This document shows positions 24,801 to 31,474 of a stretch of DNA of 33,187 nt, piece by piece. Both the position numbers and the translations under genes were made by a program. The notes below the pieces were generated by a model that searched no databases, was not told where the DNA came from, and was given only the letters and a program-made list of their open reading frames with translations. Source of the stretch: an uncultured Bacilli bacterium (GTDB lineage Bacteria; Bacillota_I; Bacilli_A; RF39; UBA660); assembly GCA_934085875.1 (NCBI GenBank), contig CAKOHQ010000011.1, forward strand, positions 1 through 33,187, read 5' to 3'. Position 1 is the first letter of the stretch, and each line of letters opens with the position of its first letter.

Positions 24801-25350
24801 ATATTTCTCTCATAAATTCCCTATTTTTATAAGGATTTTTAGGATCAATCTTATCTACAAATAAAATACCATCTAAATGATCAAGTTCATGTTGAAAAGC
24901 TACTGAAATGTCTTCTCTAACTCTAATAGTAAATTTATTTCCATCAACATCATAAGCTTCAACTTTGATTCTTGCATGTCTAGGAACTATTCCCTCAACG
25001 GGTCTATTTACACTAAGACATCCCTCTCCTTCACCAACATATATTAATTCCTCACTAGCAGAAATAACTTTTGGATTAATCAAAACATATCTTTTAAAAC
25101 TTCCATCATCTAATTCTTCAGAAATAACAAATATTCTTTTTAATATTCCTATTTGAACAAAAGATAAACCCATACCAGCTCTTAAATTATACTTTTCTAT
25201 ATATTCATCCATTTGACTCATTTCTAAATATAATAATGAATCATCAATCAATTTTTTTAACTTTGAATCTAATGGAAAAGTAACATCTACACTTTTTTTT
25301 CTCAATATTTTATTAGATTCATCTAATATTTTTATATTTGGTAATTTCAT
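24799..25350 (-). CDS. def: Peptide deformylase
   Basis: 183-residue metalloenzyme that removes the formyl group from new proteins. Motif II EGCLSV (Cys111) and motif III HELDHLDG (His154, Glu155, His158) supply the metal site. Motif I reads GMGLSFVQ (59-66) where most enzymes have GxGLAAPQ: the Gln is kept but the Ala-Ala-Pro is changed to Ser-Phe-Val. ATG 25350 is preferred over GTG 25356, which overlaps the GGGGTGAG ribosome-binding site. It is a single gene. Confidence 0.92.
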   Translation of the reverse strand: MKLPNIKILDESNKILRKKSVDVTFPLDSKLKKLIDDSLLYLEMSQMDEYIEKYNLRAGMGLSFVQIGILKRIFVISEELDDGSFKRYVLINPKVISASEELIYVGEGEGCLSVNRPVEGIVPRHARIKVEAYDVDGNKFTIRVREDISVAFQHELDHLDGILFVDKIDPKNPYKNREFMREI

Positions 25351-25416
25351 AATCACTCACCCCATAGAAAACATTTTATCAAAAAATGTTAAAAAACACA
25401 AATCTGCATAAAAATA

Positions 25417-25445
25417 TTGTATTATATTTTAAAATAATTTATAAT
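25417..25445 (+). promoter_or_regulatory. Candidate promoter of small peptide and thioredoxin-like genes
   Basis: TTGTAT, 17-nt spacer, TATAAT. The expected start lies at the ribosome-binding site, so the leader would be very short. Confidence 0.5.
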
Positions 25446-25461
25446 TATCTTAGGTGGTTTA

Positions 25462-25611
25462 ATGAAAAAGAGCAAAATAAATAAAATTTTAAATGTACTA
25501 CTAATATGTACAGCAACCATTGAAATAGGAATATTTATTGGATGTTATATTTTATTAAATACAAATTTTAATAAATATAATGTTGAATATAAAATAAAAA
25601 TAACTAAATAG
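25462..25611 (+). CDS. 49-residue single-helix membrane peptide
   Basis: Reads MKKSKINKILNVLLICTATI, then EIGIFIGCYILLN and a short basic tail. One hydrophobic segment spans about residues 10-34 and includes two cysteines. AGGTGG lies 4 nt before the ATG. It ends 14 nt before the thioredoxin-like gene, whose ribosome-binding site begins right after this stop, so the two are probably co-transcribed and both sit at the membrane. Too short for family recognition. The start, ribosome site and helix support it as real. Confidence 0.6.
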   Translation: MKKSKINKILNVLLICTATIEIGIFIGCYILLNTNFNKYNVEYKIKITK

Positions 25612-25625
25612 TGAGGAAGTAAATT

Positions 25626-26315
25626 ATGAAAAAAAATATAATTATAATATTAAGTGTAGTATTAATAATGGGAATTTTATCTCTTGTACTATTATTTATT
25701 AAAGCTGATAATGGAAAAATTGCATATACAGAAGATGAAATAAAATTTAAAAATGAGTATGAAAAAGATAATGGTGTAGAAATAGCAGAAAATTATATTT
25801 TGAAAACTCTAAATATAGATAATGATAACAACGTTAAATACGTTACAGACAATAATATAATAAATTTATTAACTAAAGGAACTAATGTAATATATTTTGG
25901 TTGGTCAGAATGTAATTGGTGTAGAACTGCCTTACCAATATTATTAAATACTTTAAAAGAGAATAACATTGACACTTTATATTATTATAATTTTAAAGAA
26001 TTAAGAAATGCATACGAAAATAATGATGAAGAAAAAAGTAAAATATATGAAGAAATAATAAATATTATAGGAAATGATATTGAAACAGTTTTTGATGAAA
26101 ATAGTACTAAAACTAATGAAAAGAAAATATTAGCTCCAACAGTAGTTTTTATAAAAGATGGTAAATACATTGGATTACATTTTAAAACAGTAGACAGTCA
26201 AATTAATTCTACTGATGAATTAAATGAAAATCAAAAAAAAGAATTAAAACATAAATATCAAGAACTTATAGATCAATTAAATGTTAATGTATGTACAACA
26301 GATGAAGGCTGTTAA
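25626..26315 (+). CDS. Membrane-anchored thioredoxin-like protein
   Basis: 229 residues: N-terminal membrane helix (about 5-25) and an extracytoplasmic thioredoxin fold. The active site is CNWC (Cys96, Cys99) in YFGWSECNWCRTALPIL, and the cis-proline is Pro171 in LAPTVVF. The last residues, VCTTDEGC, add two more cysteines that could form a second disulfide. The plan resembles bacteriocin-accessory or TlpA-type thiol proteins of Bacillota; oxidant or reductant role cannot be told. GAGGAAG precedes the ATG. The 3' end lies inside the terminator hairpin. Confidence 0.85.
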   Translation: MKKNIIIILSVVLIMGILSLVLLFIKADNGKIAYTEDEIKFKNEYEKDNGVEIAENYILKTLNIDNDNNVKYVTDNNIINLLTKGTNVIYFGWSECNWCRTALPILLNTLKENNIDTLYYYNFKELRNAYENNDEEKSKIYEEIINIIGNDIETVFDENSTKTNEKKILAPTVVFIKDGKYIGLHFKTVDSQINSTDELNENQKKELKHKYQELIDQLNVNVCTTDEGC

Positions 26316-26328
26316 CATACATTTTTTA
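26286..26328 (+). terminator. Terminator overlapping end of thioredoxin-like gene
   Basis: AATGTATGT and ACATACATT pair perfectly around a 20-nt loop, followed by Ts; the left arm is inside the coding sequence. Confidence 0.7.
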
Positions 26329-26362
26329 AAATAAAATGAATATAATATAACAGGTGGTAAGT

Positions 26363-26391
26363 TTGACAAATACCATCTATTATGGTATAAT
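26363..26391 (+). promoter_or_regulatory. Perfect consensus promoter of the structured RNA
   Basis: TTGACA, exactly 17 nt, TATAAT. The predicted start is near 26398. It lies immediately after the preceding terminator, so the RNA has its own strong promoter. Confidence 0.92.
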
Positions 26392-26397
26392 TCTAAA

Positions 26398-26880
26398 TGT
26401 GTGGTGCATTATGCTAGTCATAAACACTATTTGAAGATGGGGCTAAAAATCCATCAATTGTACAAATGACACTTTGTATATTTGCTTCTTCTGCCCAAGT
26501 AGGGGTGAATATATAATTTAAAATTTAAGGACGGTTGTAACGGCATACAATTTAACTCCTTTAATTGCGTCACGAATACAAAAAAGTGCATGTCGTGAGT
26601 GATTATGTGGGATTAACGATTATACTTATGAAAACATAATTGCAAAAGCGAATAAGAATAGGTTAGTTGTGTCAAGGAAAACTTCTAGCGTGTTAAGTTA
26701 TAAGGTTTGAGGTGCGGACTAAGTGGTAATCGAGTAATTAAATAGGCAACTTTTAATTATTTCCTTATAAAGAGAAATCGCCTAAAGGTAACTGAGGGAT
26801 AGGAAATAGAGAAATTCAACTCGACCAAAGCCGTAAAATTAATTTATAACATACCATACAAAATTTTCCAAGCTTTATAT
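26398..26880 (+). ncRNA. ole: Large structured noncoding RNA, probably OLE RNA
   Basis: About 480 nt without a convincing reading frame, about 35% GC against roughly a quarter for the window, driven by a consensus promoter and placed directly before an OapA-like gene. Local stems are visible: TTATG/CATAA near 26409-26423, GATGG/CCATC (26436-26455), TACAAA/TTTGTA (26461-26478), AATTTAAGGA/TCCTTTAATT (one mismatch, enclosing TTGT/ACAA), TCACGA/TCGTGA (26570-26598) and ATTATGT/ACATAAT (26603-26640). Further TCGAG/CTCGA pairing closes a 3' domain. OLE RNAs are known as long, conserved RNAs beside oapA that form a membrane RNP in Bacillota. Typical OLE is about 600 nt, so this is on the short side. 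Identity rests on context and structure, not on an alignment. RNase P, tmRNA and 6S were considered and rejected. No terminator separates it from oapA, so the 3' end is uncertain and read-through into oapA is likely. Confidence 0.65.
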
Positions 26881-26893
26881 AAGGGGTGTATTG

Positions 26894-27400
26894 ATGAAAA
26901 AAGATAACTGGATATATAAAGTTTTTTTAATGACTTTTTTTCTTTCATTAGCATTTAGTTTTGTTTCAAATGTAATTAGTAGCAATGCGAATTTATGTGT
27001 AATGATACTAATTACAATATTAGTCATTGCTATTGGTATTATATTTGATATGATTGGAACTGCTAGTTTAACAAGTAATGAAGCAACGTTTCATGCTAAA
27101 TCTTCAAAGAAAATAAAAGGCGCTAAAGAATCTTTAAAAATAATAAAAAACTCTGTTAAAGTTGCTAGTATATGTAACGATGTTATAGGAGATATATGCG
27201 GTATAATTAGTGGTGGTATGGGTGCAATGGTTGCACTATCTCTATCTAATGTAATTGGTAATAAAGTACTTGCAAGTATATTAGTATCAAGTATTATATC
27301 TTCATTAACAGTAGGTGGCAAAGCAATATGTAAAACTATTGCAATAAAAAAATGTGATGATATAGTATTTATTGTTGGTAAAATAAAAAGCATTTTTTAA
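26894..27400 (+). CDS. oapA: OapA-like four-helix membrane protein (OLE-associated)
   Basis: 168 residues with four hydrophobic segments (about 9-27, 33-53, 90-118 and 122-142). A conserved-looking intramembrane motif reads CNDVIGDICGIISGG, giving Asp96-xxx-Asp100; a further Asp52 lies in IIFDMIG. OapA, the OLE RNA partner described in alkaliphilic Bacillus, is a small multi-helix protein with a DxxxD motif at about this position, and its gene usually follows the OLE gene. A basic loop (residues ~68-88, rich in Lys) could contact RNA. ATG 26894 is used with AAGGGGTG upstream; the adjacent TTG 26891 is less likely. The alternative is an unrelated DUF21/CNNM-like membrane fragment. Confidence 0.72.
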   Translation: MKKDNWIYKVFLMTFFLSLAFSFVSNVISSNANLCVMILITILVIAIGIIFDMIGTASLTSNEATFHAKSSKKIKGAKESLKIIKNSVKVASICNDVIGDICGIISGGMGAMVALSLSNVIGNKVLASILVSSIISSLTVGGKAICKTIAIKKCDDIVFIVGKIKSIF

Positions 27401-27402
27401 AG

Positions 27403-27427
27403 AAAATAACATTTAGTTATTTTTTTT
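27403..27427 (+). terminator. Terminator after oapA
   Basis: AAAATAAC-ATTTA-GTTATTTT perfect stem followed by Ts. It would end a joint RNA-oapA transcript. Confidence 0.85.
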
Positions 27428-27488
27428 GTTATAATAATATTGTAATGTAGAATTATAAAATTATAAGTTATTAGGAGAAAAAGAGATT

Positions 27489-28259
27489 ATGAAAGCAATT
27501 ATTACAGGTGGAAGTAGTGGAATAGGAAGAGATATGGCCTATTATTTATCAAGTATGGGATATGATTTAATATTAGTTGGTAGAAATAAAGATAAGTTAA
27601 ATGAAGTAAAAAATAATATTAAAACTAAAGTAAAAATATATGATATGGATTTAAGTAAAGAAGATAATGTTTATAAATTATATAATGAAATTAAAAACGA
27701 AGATATAGATATTTTAATCAATAATGCTGGATTTGGTTTATTTGGTAATTTCATAGATACATCATTAGATAGAGAATTAGAAATGATTAACTTAAACATA
27801 ATAGCATTACATATACTAACTAAATTATTCTTAATTGATTTTGTTAAAAAAAATAAAGGATATATATTAAATGTAGCTTCAAGTGCTGGTTTTATGGCAG
27901 GACCCAAACTATCTACATATTATTCAACTAAAAATTATGTTTTAAAACAAAGTTTAGCAATATATGAAGAATTAAGACATATGAATACAAATGTTAAAAT
28001 AAGCGTTCTATGTCCAGGTCCTGTTGACACTAATTTTAACAAAGTAGCAGGTGGATCATTTAATACAAAAAGTGCAACAAGCGAATATGTAGCTCGTTAT
28101 GCAATAGATAAAATGTTCAAAAATAAATTGATAATAATACCTACTTTAAGAATGAAATTAGCAATTTTTACTACAAGATTTATTCCAACAAAATTATTAT
28201 TAAAAATAAATTATAATATACAAAATATAAAAATTAATAAATATAACAAAAATAGATAG
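27489..28259 (+). CDS. Short-chain dehydrogenase/reductase
   Basis: 256-residue NAD(P)-dependent oxidoreductase of the classical SDR type. The cofactor loop is TGGSSGIG (7-14), followed by a basic LVGRN that favours NADP, the NNAGFG motif, the catalytic Ser in VASSAGF and the YSTK Tyr-Lys pair. The PGPV motif closes the cofactor site. The C-terminus is long and basic, with a hydrophobic stretch, as in membrane-associated SDRs of the DltE/YqjQ kind. Substrate unknown. AGGAG lies upstream. It converges on the RNase J gene, with 11 nt between stops. Confidence 0.88.
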   Translation: MKAIITGGSSGIGRDMAYYLSSMGYDLILVGRNKDKLNEVKNNIKTKVKIYDMDLSKEDNVYKLYNEIKNEDIDILINNAGFGLFGNFIDTSLDRELEMINLNIIALHILTKLFLIDFVKKNKGYILNVASSAGFMAGPKLSTYYSTKNYVLKQSLAIYEELRHMNTNVKISVLCPGPVDTNFNKVAGGSFNTKSATSEYVARYAIDKMFKNKLIIIPTLRMKLAIFTTRFIPTKLLLKINYNIQNIKINKYNKNR

Positions 28260-28283
28260 GTTATCACATACTATCTATTTTTT
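28248..28283. terminator. Bidirectional terminator between SDR and RNase J genes
   Basis: AAAAATAGATAG / CTATCTATTTTT, a 12-bp stem with an 11-nt loop. Both stop codons (TAG on each strand) lie within the stem. Confidence 0.85.
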
Positions 28284-29941
28284 ATTTCCATAATAACAGG
28301 TAATATAATTGGTCTTCTACCAGTCATTTCAATTATATATGGGTTTAACTCTAATATAATTTGATTTTTTAAATTAATATAATTATATCCATTTTGTATA
28401 GATTTTTTTACTATATTACTTACCTTATTTTCAATATTATGTATTAATTCAACATTTTCATTAACTAAGATAAAACCTCTTGTAGTAATATTTGGTTTTA
28501 TTAATAATTCTCGTTTTACAGGATCTATATTTATTATAGTAATCAGTATACCATCATTACTCATTAATTTTCTGTCTTTAATTACTATACTTCCAATATC
28601 TCCAATACGAGAACCATCTACATATACATCACCAGCTTGAACTTTTTTACCTAAATGAGCATCATTTTTAGTTAATTCTAATACATCACCATTTTTCATA
28701 ATAAATATATTTTCACGTTTTATATCACAACTAACAGCTAAATCTCTATGACGTTTTAACATTCTATATTCACCATGCACTGGCATAAAATATTCTGGTT
28801 TTATTATTCTTAACATCCATTTTAATTCTTCACCCTTAGCGTGTCCTGATGTATGAATATCAGCAAGTTCAGTATTTGTATATACTTTTACACCTTTTAA
28901 ATATAATTTATTAATTATTTTATTTATACTAGCTCTATTACCTGGAATAGGACTTGATGAAAATACTACAACATCATCTGGTAATAATTGTATTTGTTTA
29001 TGAGTTCCATTAGCAATACGAGATAATGCAGCCAAAGGTTCACCTTGAGATCCTGTACATAATATACAAATTTCATTCTTTTTTAATCCTTTAGACTCGT
29101 TAGCATCTATAAATATATTGCTATCTTTAATTAAATTATTTTTTAATGCTATTTCCTTAGCATTTTCCATACTTCTACCAAATGTTATTATTTTTCTATT
29201 ATTTTTTCTACAAGTCTCTACAATATGTTTAATTCTATATATATTAGATGCAAATGTTGCAATAATAATTCTAGAATTTATTTTACTAAATATATCTCCT
29301 AATGCTTCATCAACAGAACTTTCACTTTTAGAAAAACCATCACTTAAAGCATTTGTACTATCAGATAGTAATAATTTAACTCCTTTAGCACCAAGTGATG
29401 CCATTTTATGTATATCTGCCATAGGTCCAATTGGAGTAAGATCAAATTTAAAATCTCCAGTTGTCATAATAATTCCAGCAGGTGAATGTACTACTATTGC
29501 ATATGAATCTGGAATAGAATGTGTTGTATTAATAAATTCAACATTCATTGTTTTAAATTTAATAAAAGATTTTGCATCTATTATTTCCAAATTATCATAT
29601 CTTATATTTTTATCATCTAATTTTTTTTGTATCAAATCAGCAGCGATACGAGGTGCATAAATATGTGGTACTTCTATGCTTTGTAATAAAAATGTTATAC
29701 CACCTATATGATCCTCATGTCCATGTGTTATAAATAAACCCCTAATTTTCTTTTCTTTTTGTTTTAAATATGTTATATCTTGAATTACGTAATCAATCCC
29801 TAATAATTCATCTTCAGGAAACATAACACCAGCATCAATAATTATTAAATCATGATTTGTTTCCACAACATACATATTTTTTCCTATTTCTCCTAAACCA
29901 CCTAAAGCAAATACAAGCGTACTTGTATCATTATTTTTCAT
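28271..29941 (-). CDS. rnjA: Ribonuclease J
   Basis: 556-residue metallo-beta-lactamase/beta-CASP nuclease with 5'-3' exo- and endonuclease activity, central to RNA turnover in Bacillota. Motif 2 is HGHEDHIGG (His73, His75, Asp77, His78). Other sites include TTHSIPDSYA, TGDFKFD, the beta-CASP stretch SRIIIATFASNIYRI and FMPVHGEYRM. The C-terminal domain for dimerisation is present. AGGAGG lies 5 nt before the ATG, and a promoter lies upstream. The J1 paralogue is the likely identity, but J1 and J2 cannot be separated without an alignment. Confidence 0.94.
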   Translation of the reverse strand: MKNNDTSTLVFALGGLGEIGKNMYVVETNHDLIIIDAGVMFPEDELLGIDYVIQDITYLKQKEKKIRGLFITHGHEDHIGGITFLLQSIEVPHIYAPRIAADLIQKKLDDKNIRYDNLEIIDAKSFIKFKTMNVEFINTTHSIPDSYAIVVHSPAGIIMTTGDFKFDLTPIGPMADIHKMASLGAKGVKLLLSDSTNALSDGFSKSESSVDEALGDIFSKINSRIIIATFASNIYRIKHIVETCRKNNRKIITFGRSMENAKEIALKNNLIKDSNIFIDANESKGLKKNEICILCTGSQGEPLAALSRIANGTHKQIQLLPDDVVVFSSSPIPGNRASINKIINKLYLKGVKVYTNTELADIHTSGHAKGEELKWMLRIIKPEYFMPVHGEYRMLKRHRDLAVSCDIKRENIFIMKNGDVLELTKNDAHLGKKVQAGDVYVDGSRIGDIGSIVIKDRKLMSNDGILITIINIDPVKRELLIKPNITTRGFILVNENVELIHNIENKVSNIVKKSIQNGYNYINLKNQIILELNPYIIEMTGRRPIILPVIMEIKNR

Positions 29942-29987
29942 ATTATTCCTCCTAAAAAATTAATTACAAAGCTATAAGAATAAAATA

Positions 29988-30016
29988 ATTATAATACTTT
30001 TTTCTTGTTTTGTCCA
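29988..30016 (-). promoter_or_regulatory. Promoter of rnjA
   Basis: On the minus strand: TGGACA, 17-nt spacer, TATAAT. Confidence 0.75.
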
Positions 30017-30029
30017 GTTTTCAATTTTT

Positions 30030-30069
30030 ATTAAAATAAAAAATATAAGTTTTATTGTTTACTTATATT
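30030..30069 (-). terminator. Terminator of the minus-strand membrane protein gene
   Basis: AATATAAGT / ACTTATATT perfect 9-bp stem (30042-30050 with 30061-30069), followed on the minus strand by a T-rich tract; the gene's stop codon lies inside the hairpin. Confidence 0.65.
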
Positions 30070-30471
30070 CTTTTGATTTATATAAGAAATAATATTAATA
30101 GCTATTATAGGCAAAAATATTGCTAAATTACTTAAATTATATTTTATAGATTTAGTAAAATCCAAAGCTAATATAAATAACATAATCCATAACATAATTG
30201 AAATAAAGTGATATTCTTGTTTCTTAAATATTATACTAGTTAATGTTAAAATACTTATTAATATAATAAAACTTATTATTAAAGCCCACCAAGTAGATGT
30301 ATACATATTCTGTATTAAAAGAGCTAAATCACTAATAGTTTTTGTACTACTTTCTATATAATTTAATCTATCCATATATCCAAAATATACTAAAAAATAT
30401 AAACCTAATATTATTTCCAAAATACAAATAACTACAAGTGATTTGCTATTATTTCTTAATATTTTTTTCAT
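30052..30471 (-). CDS. Four-helix membrane protein, unknown
   Basis: 139 residues with four hydrophobic segments (about 12-31, 61-78, 88-104 and 114-131) and short basic ends. No recognised motif. The ATG at 30471 has GGTGATG close upstream, and an extended -10 (TGTTATAAT) lies before it on the minus strand. It is divergent from nfo across a 77-nt gap and lies upstream of rnjA, with its own terminator and the rnjA promoter between. Nothing ties it functionally to either neighbour. Confidence 0.7.
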   Translation of the reverse strand: MKKILRNNSKSLVVICILEIILGLYFLVYFGYMDRLNYIESSTKTISDLALLIQNMYTSTWWALIISFIILISILTLTSIIFKKQEYHFISIMLWIMLFILALDFTKSIKYNLSNLAIFLPIIAINIISYINQKNISKQ

Positions 30472-30501
30472 ATCATCACCATATTAATTATAACACCTAT
30501 G

Positions 30502-30530
30502 TTGATAATTAAAAAGAAATATTATAAAAT
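30502..30530 (+). promoter_or_regulatory. Promoter of nfo
   Basis: TTGATA, 17-nt spacer, TAAAAT, within the short divergent gap. Confidence 0.6.
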
Positions 30531-30548
30531 AATTATGGGTGAAGTAAA

Positions 30549-31442
30549 ATGATTATAGGAAGTCACGTTTCTTTCGATAGTAAAGAACAATTATTAAAAA
30601 GTGTTAAAGAATGTATAAGTTATAATGGAAACACATTTATGTTTTATACTGGAGCTCCACAAAATACAAGAAGATGTATATTGGATGATGAACTAACTTA
30701 TTTAGCATATAATTTGATGAAGGAAAATGATATTAAATTAGAAAATATAATATGTCATGCACCATATATAGTTAATTTAGCAAATGATACTGATCCTGAA
30801 AAGTATGATTTTAGCATAAAATTTATCAGACAAGAAGTAGAAAGATTAGAAAAGTTAAATATCAAATATCTTGTATTACATCCAGGAAGTAGTGTAGGTA
30901 TAGAAAGAAATAAAGCTCTTTATAATATAAGTTATGCATTAAATAAAATATTAAGTATTGATACTAATGTTATGATTCTTTTAGAAACTATGGCTGGAAA
31001 AGGTACAGAATGTGGTGTAAATATAGAAGAAATTAAAACTATAATAAATAATGTTGATAAAAAAGATAATATTGGTGTATGTCTTGATACTTGTCATTTA
31101 AATGATAGTGGGGTAGATTTAACACAATTCGATAAATATTTAGATGAATTTGATAAAATAATAGGAATAGATAAAATAAAATGTATTCATATTAATGATA
31201 GTAAAAATATAATGGGTTCTCATAAAGATAGACATGAAAATATTGGAATTGGAACTATTGGATTTAATAATCTAATAAATATTATATATAATGATAAACT
31301 AACAAATATTCCTAAAATATTAGAAACACCATATGTAGGTAAAAATAAAGAATATCCTCCATACAAATTTGAAATAGAAATGATAAAAAATAAAAAATTT
31401 AATAACAATTTAATAAATGATATTATAAATTATTATAAATAA
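30549..31442 (+). CDS. nfo: Endonuclease IV (apurinic/apyrimidinic)
   Basis: 297-residue zinc-dependent enzyme that cuts DNA at abasic sites in base-excision repair. TIM-barrel motifs are in order: IIGSHVSF, FYTGAPQNTRR, CHAPY, VLHPGSSVG, ILLETMAGKGTECG, VCLDTCHLNDSG, CIHINDSKNIMGSHKDRHENIG and ILETP. The His, Glu and Asp zinc ligands in these motifs are all kept. GGGTGAAG precedes the ATG. It is a single gene with its own promoter, ending in a two-way terminator. Confidence 0.95.
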   Translation: MIIGSHVSFDSKEQLLKSVKECISYNGNTFMFYTGAPQNTRRCILDDELTYLAYNLMKENDIKLENIICHAPYIVNLANDTDPEKYDFSIKFIRQEVERLEKLNIKYLVLHPGSSVGIERNKALYNISYALNKILSIDTNVMILLETMAGKGTECGVNIEEIKTIINNVDKKDNIGVCLDTCHLNDSGVDLTQFDKYLDEFDKIIGIDKIKCIHINDSKNIMGSHKDRHENIGIGTIGFNNLINIIYNDKLTNIPKILETPYVGKNKEYPPYKFEIEMIKNKKFNNNLINDIINYYK

Positions 31443-31474
31443 AACAAGAGTTATCTAGAACGACCTCTTGTTTT
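31441..31474. terminator. Bidirectional terminator
   Basis: AAAACAAGAG / CTCTTGTTTT perfect 10-bp stem with a 14-nt loop, between nfo and the convergent repeat protein gene. The stops are 8 nt apart. Confidence 0.85.

Noticed and set aside
26398..26880. RNase P RNA, tmRNA or 6S RNA as the identity of the structured RNA
   Set aside because: The RNase P core motifs (GAGGAAAGUC and ACAGAAA types) are missing, no tRNA-like ends or tag-coding frame are visible for tmRNA, and the length and lack of one long bulged hairpin exclude 6S.
26398..26893. Riboswitch controlling the downstream membrane protein
   Set aside because: At ~480 nt it is too long for usual riboswitches, there is no terminator or clear ribosome-site sequestering stem before the gene, and the gene order fits OLE-oapA better.
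29118..29660. Plus-strand 180-residue hydrophobic frame within rnjA
   Set aside because: Antisense to conserved RNase J sequence with no ribosome site or promoter.
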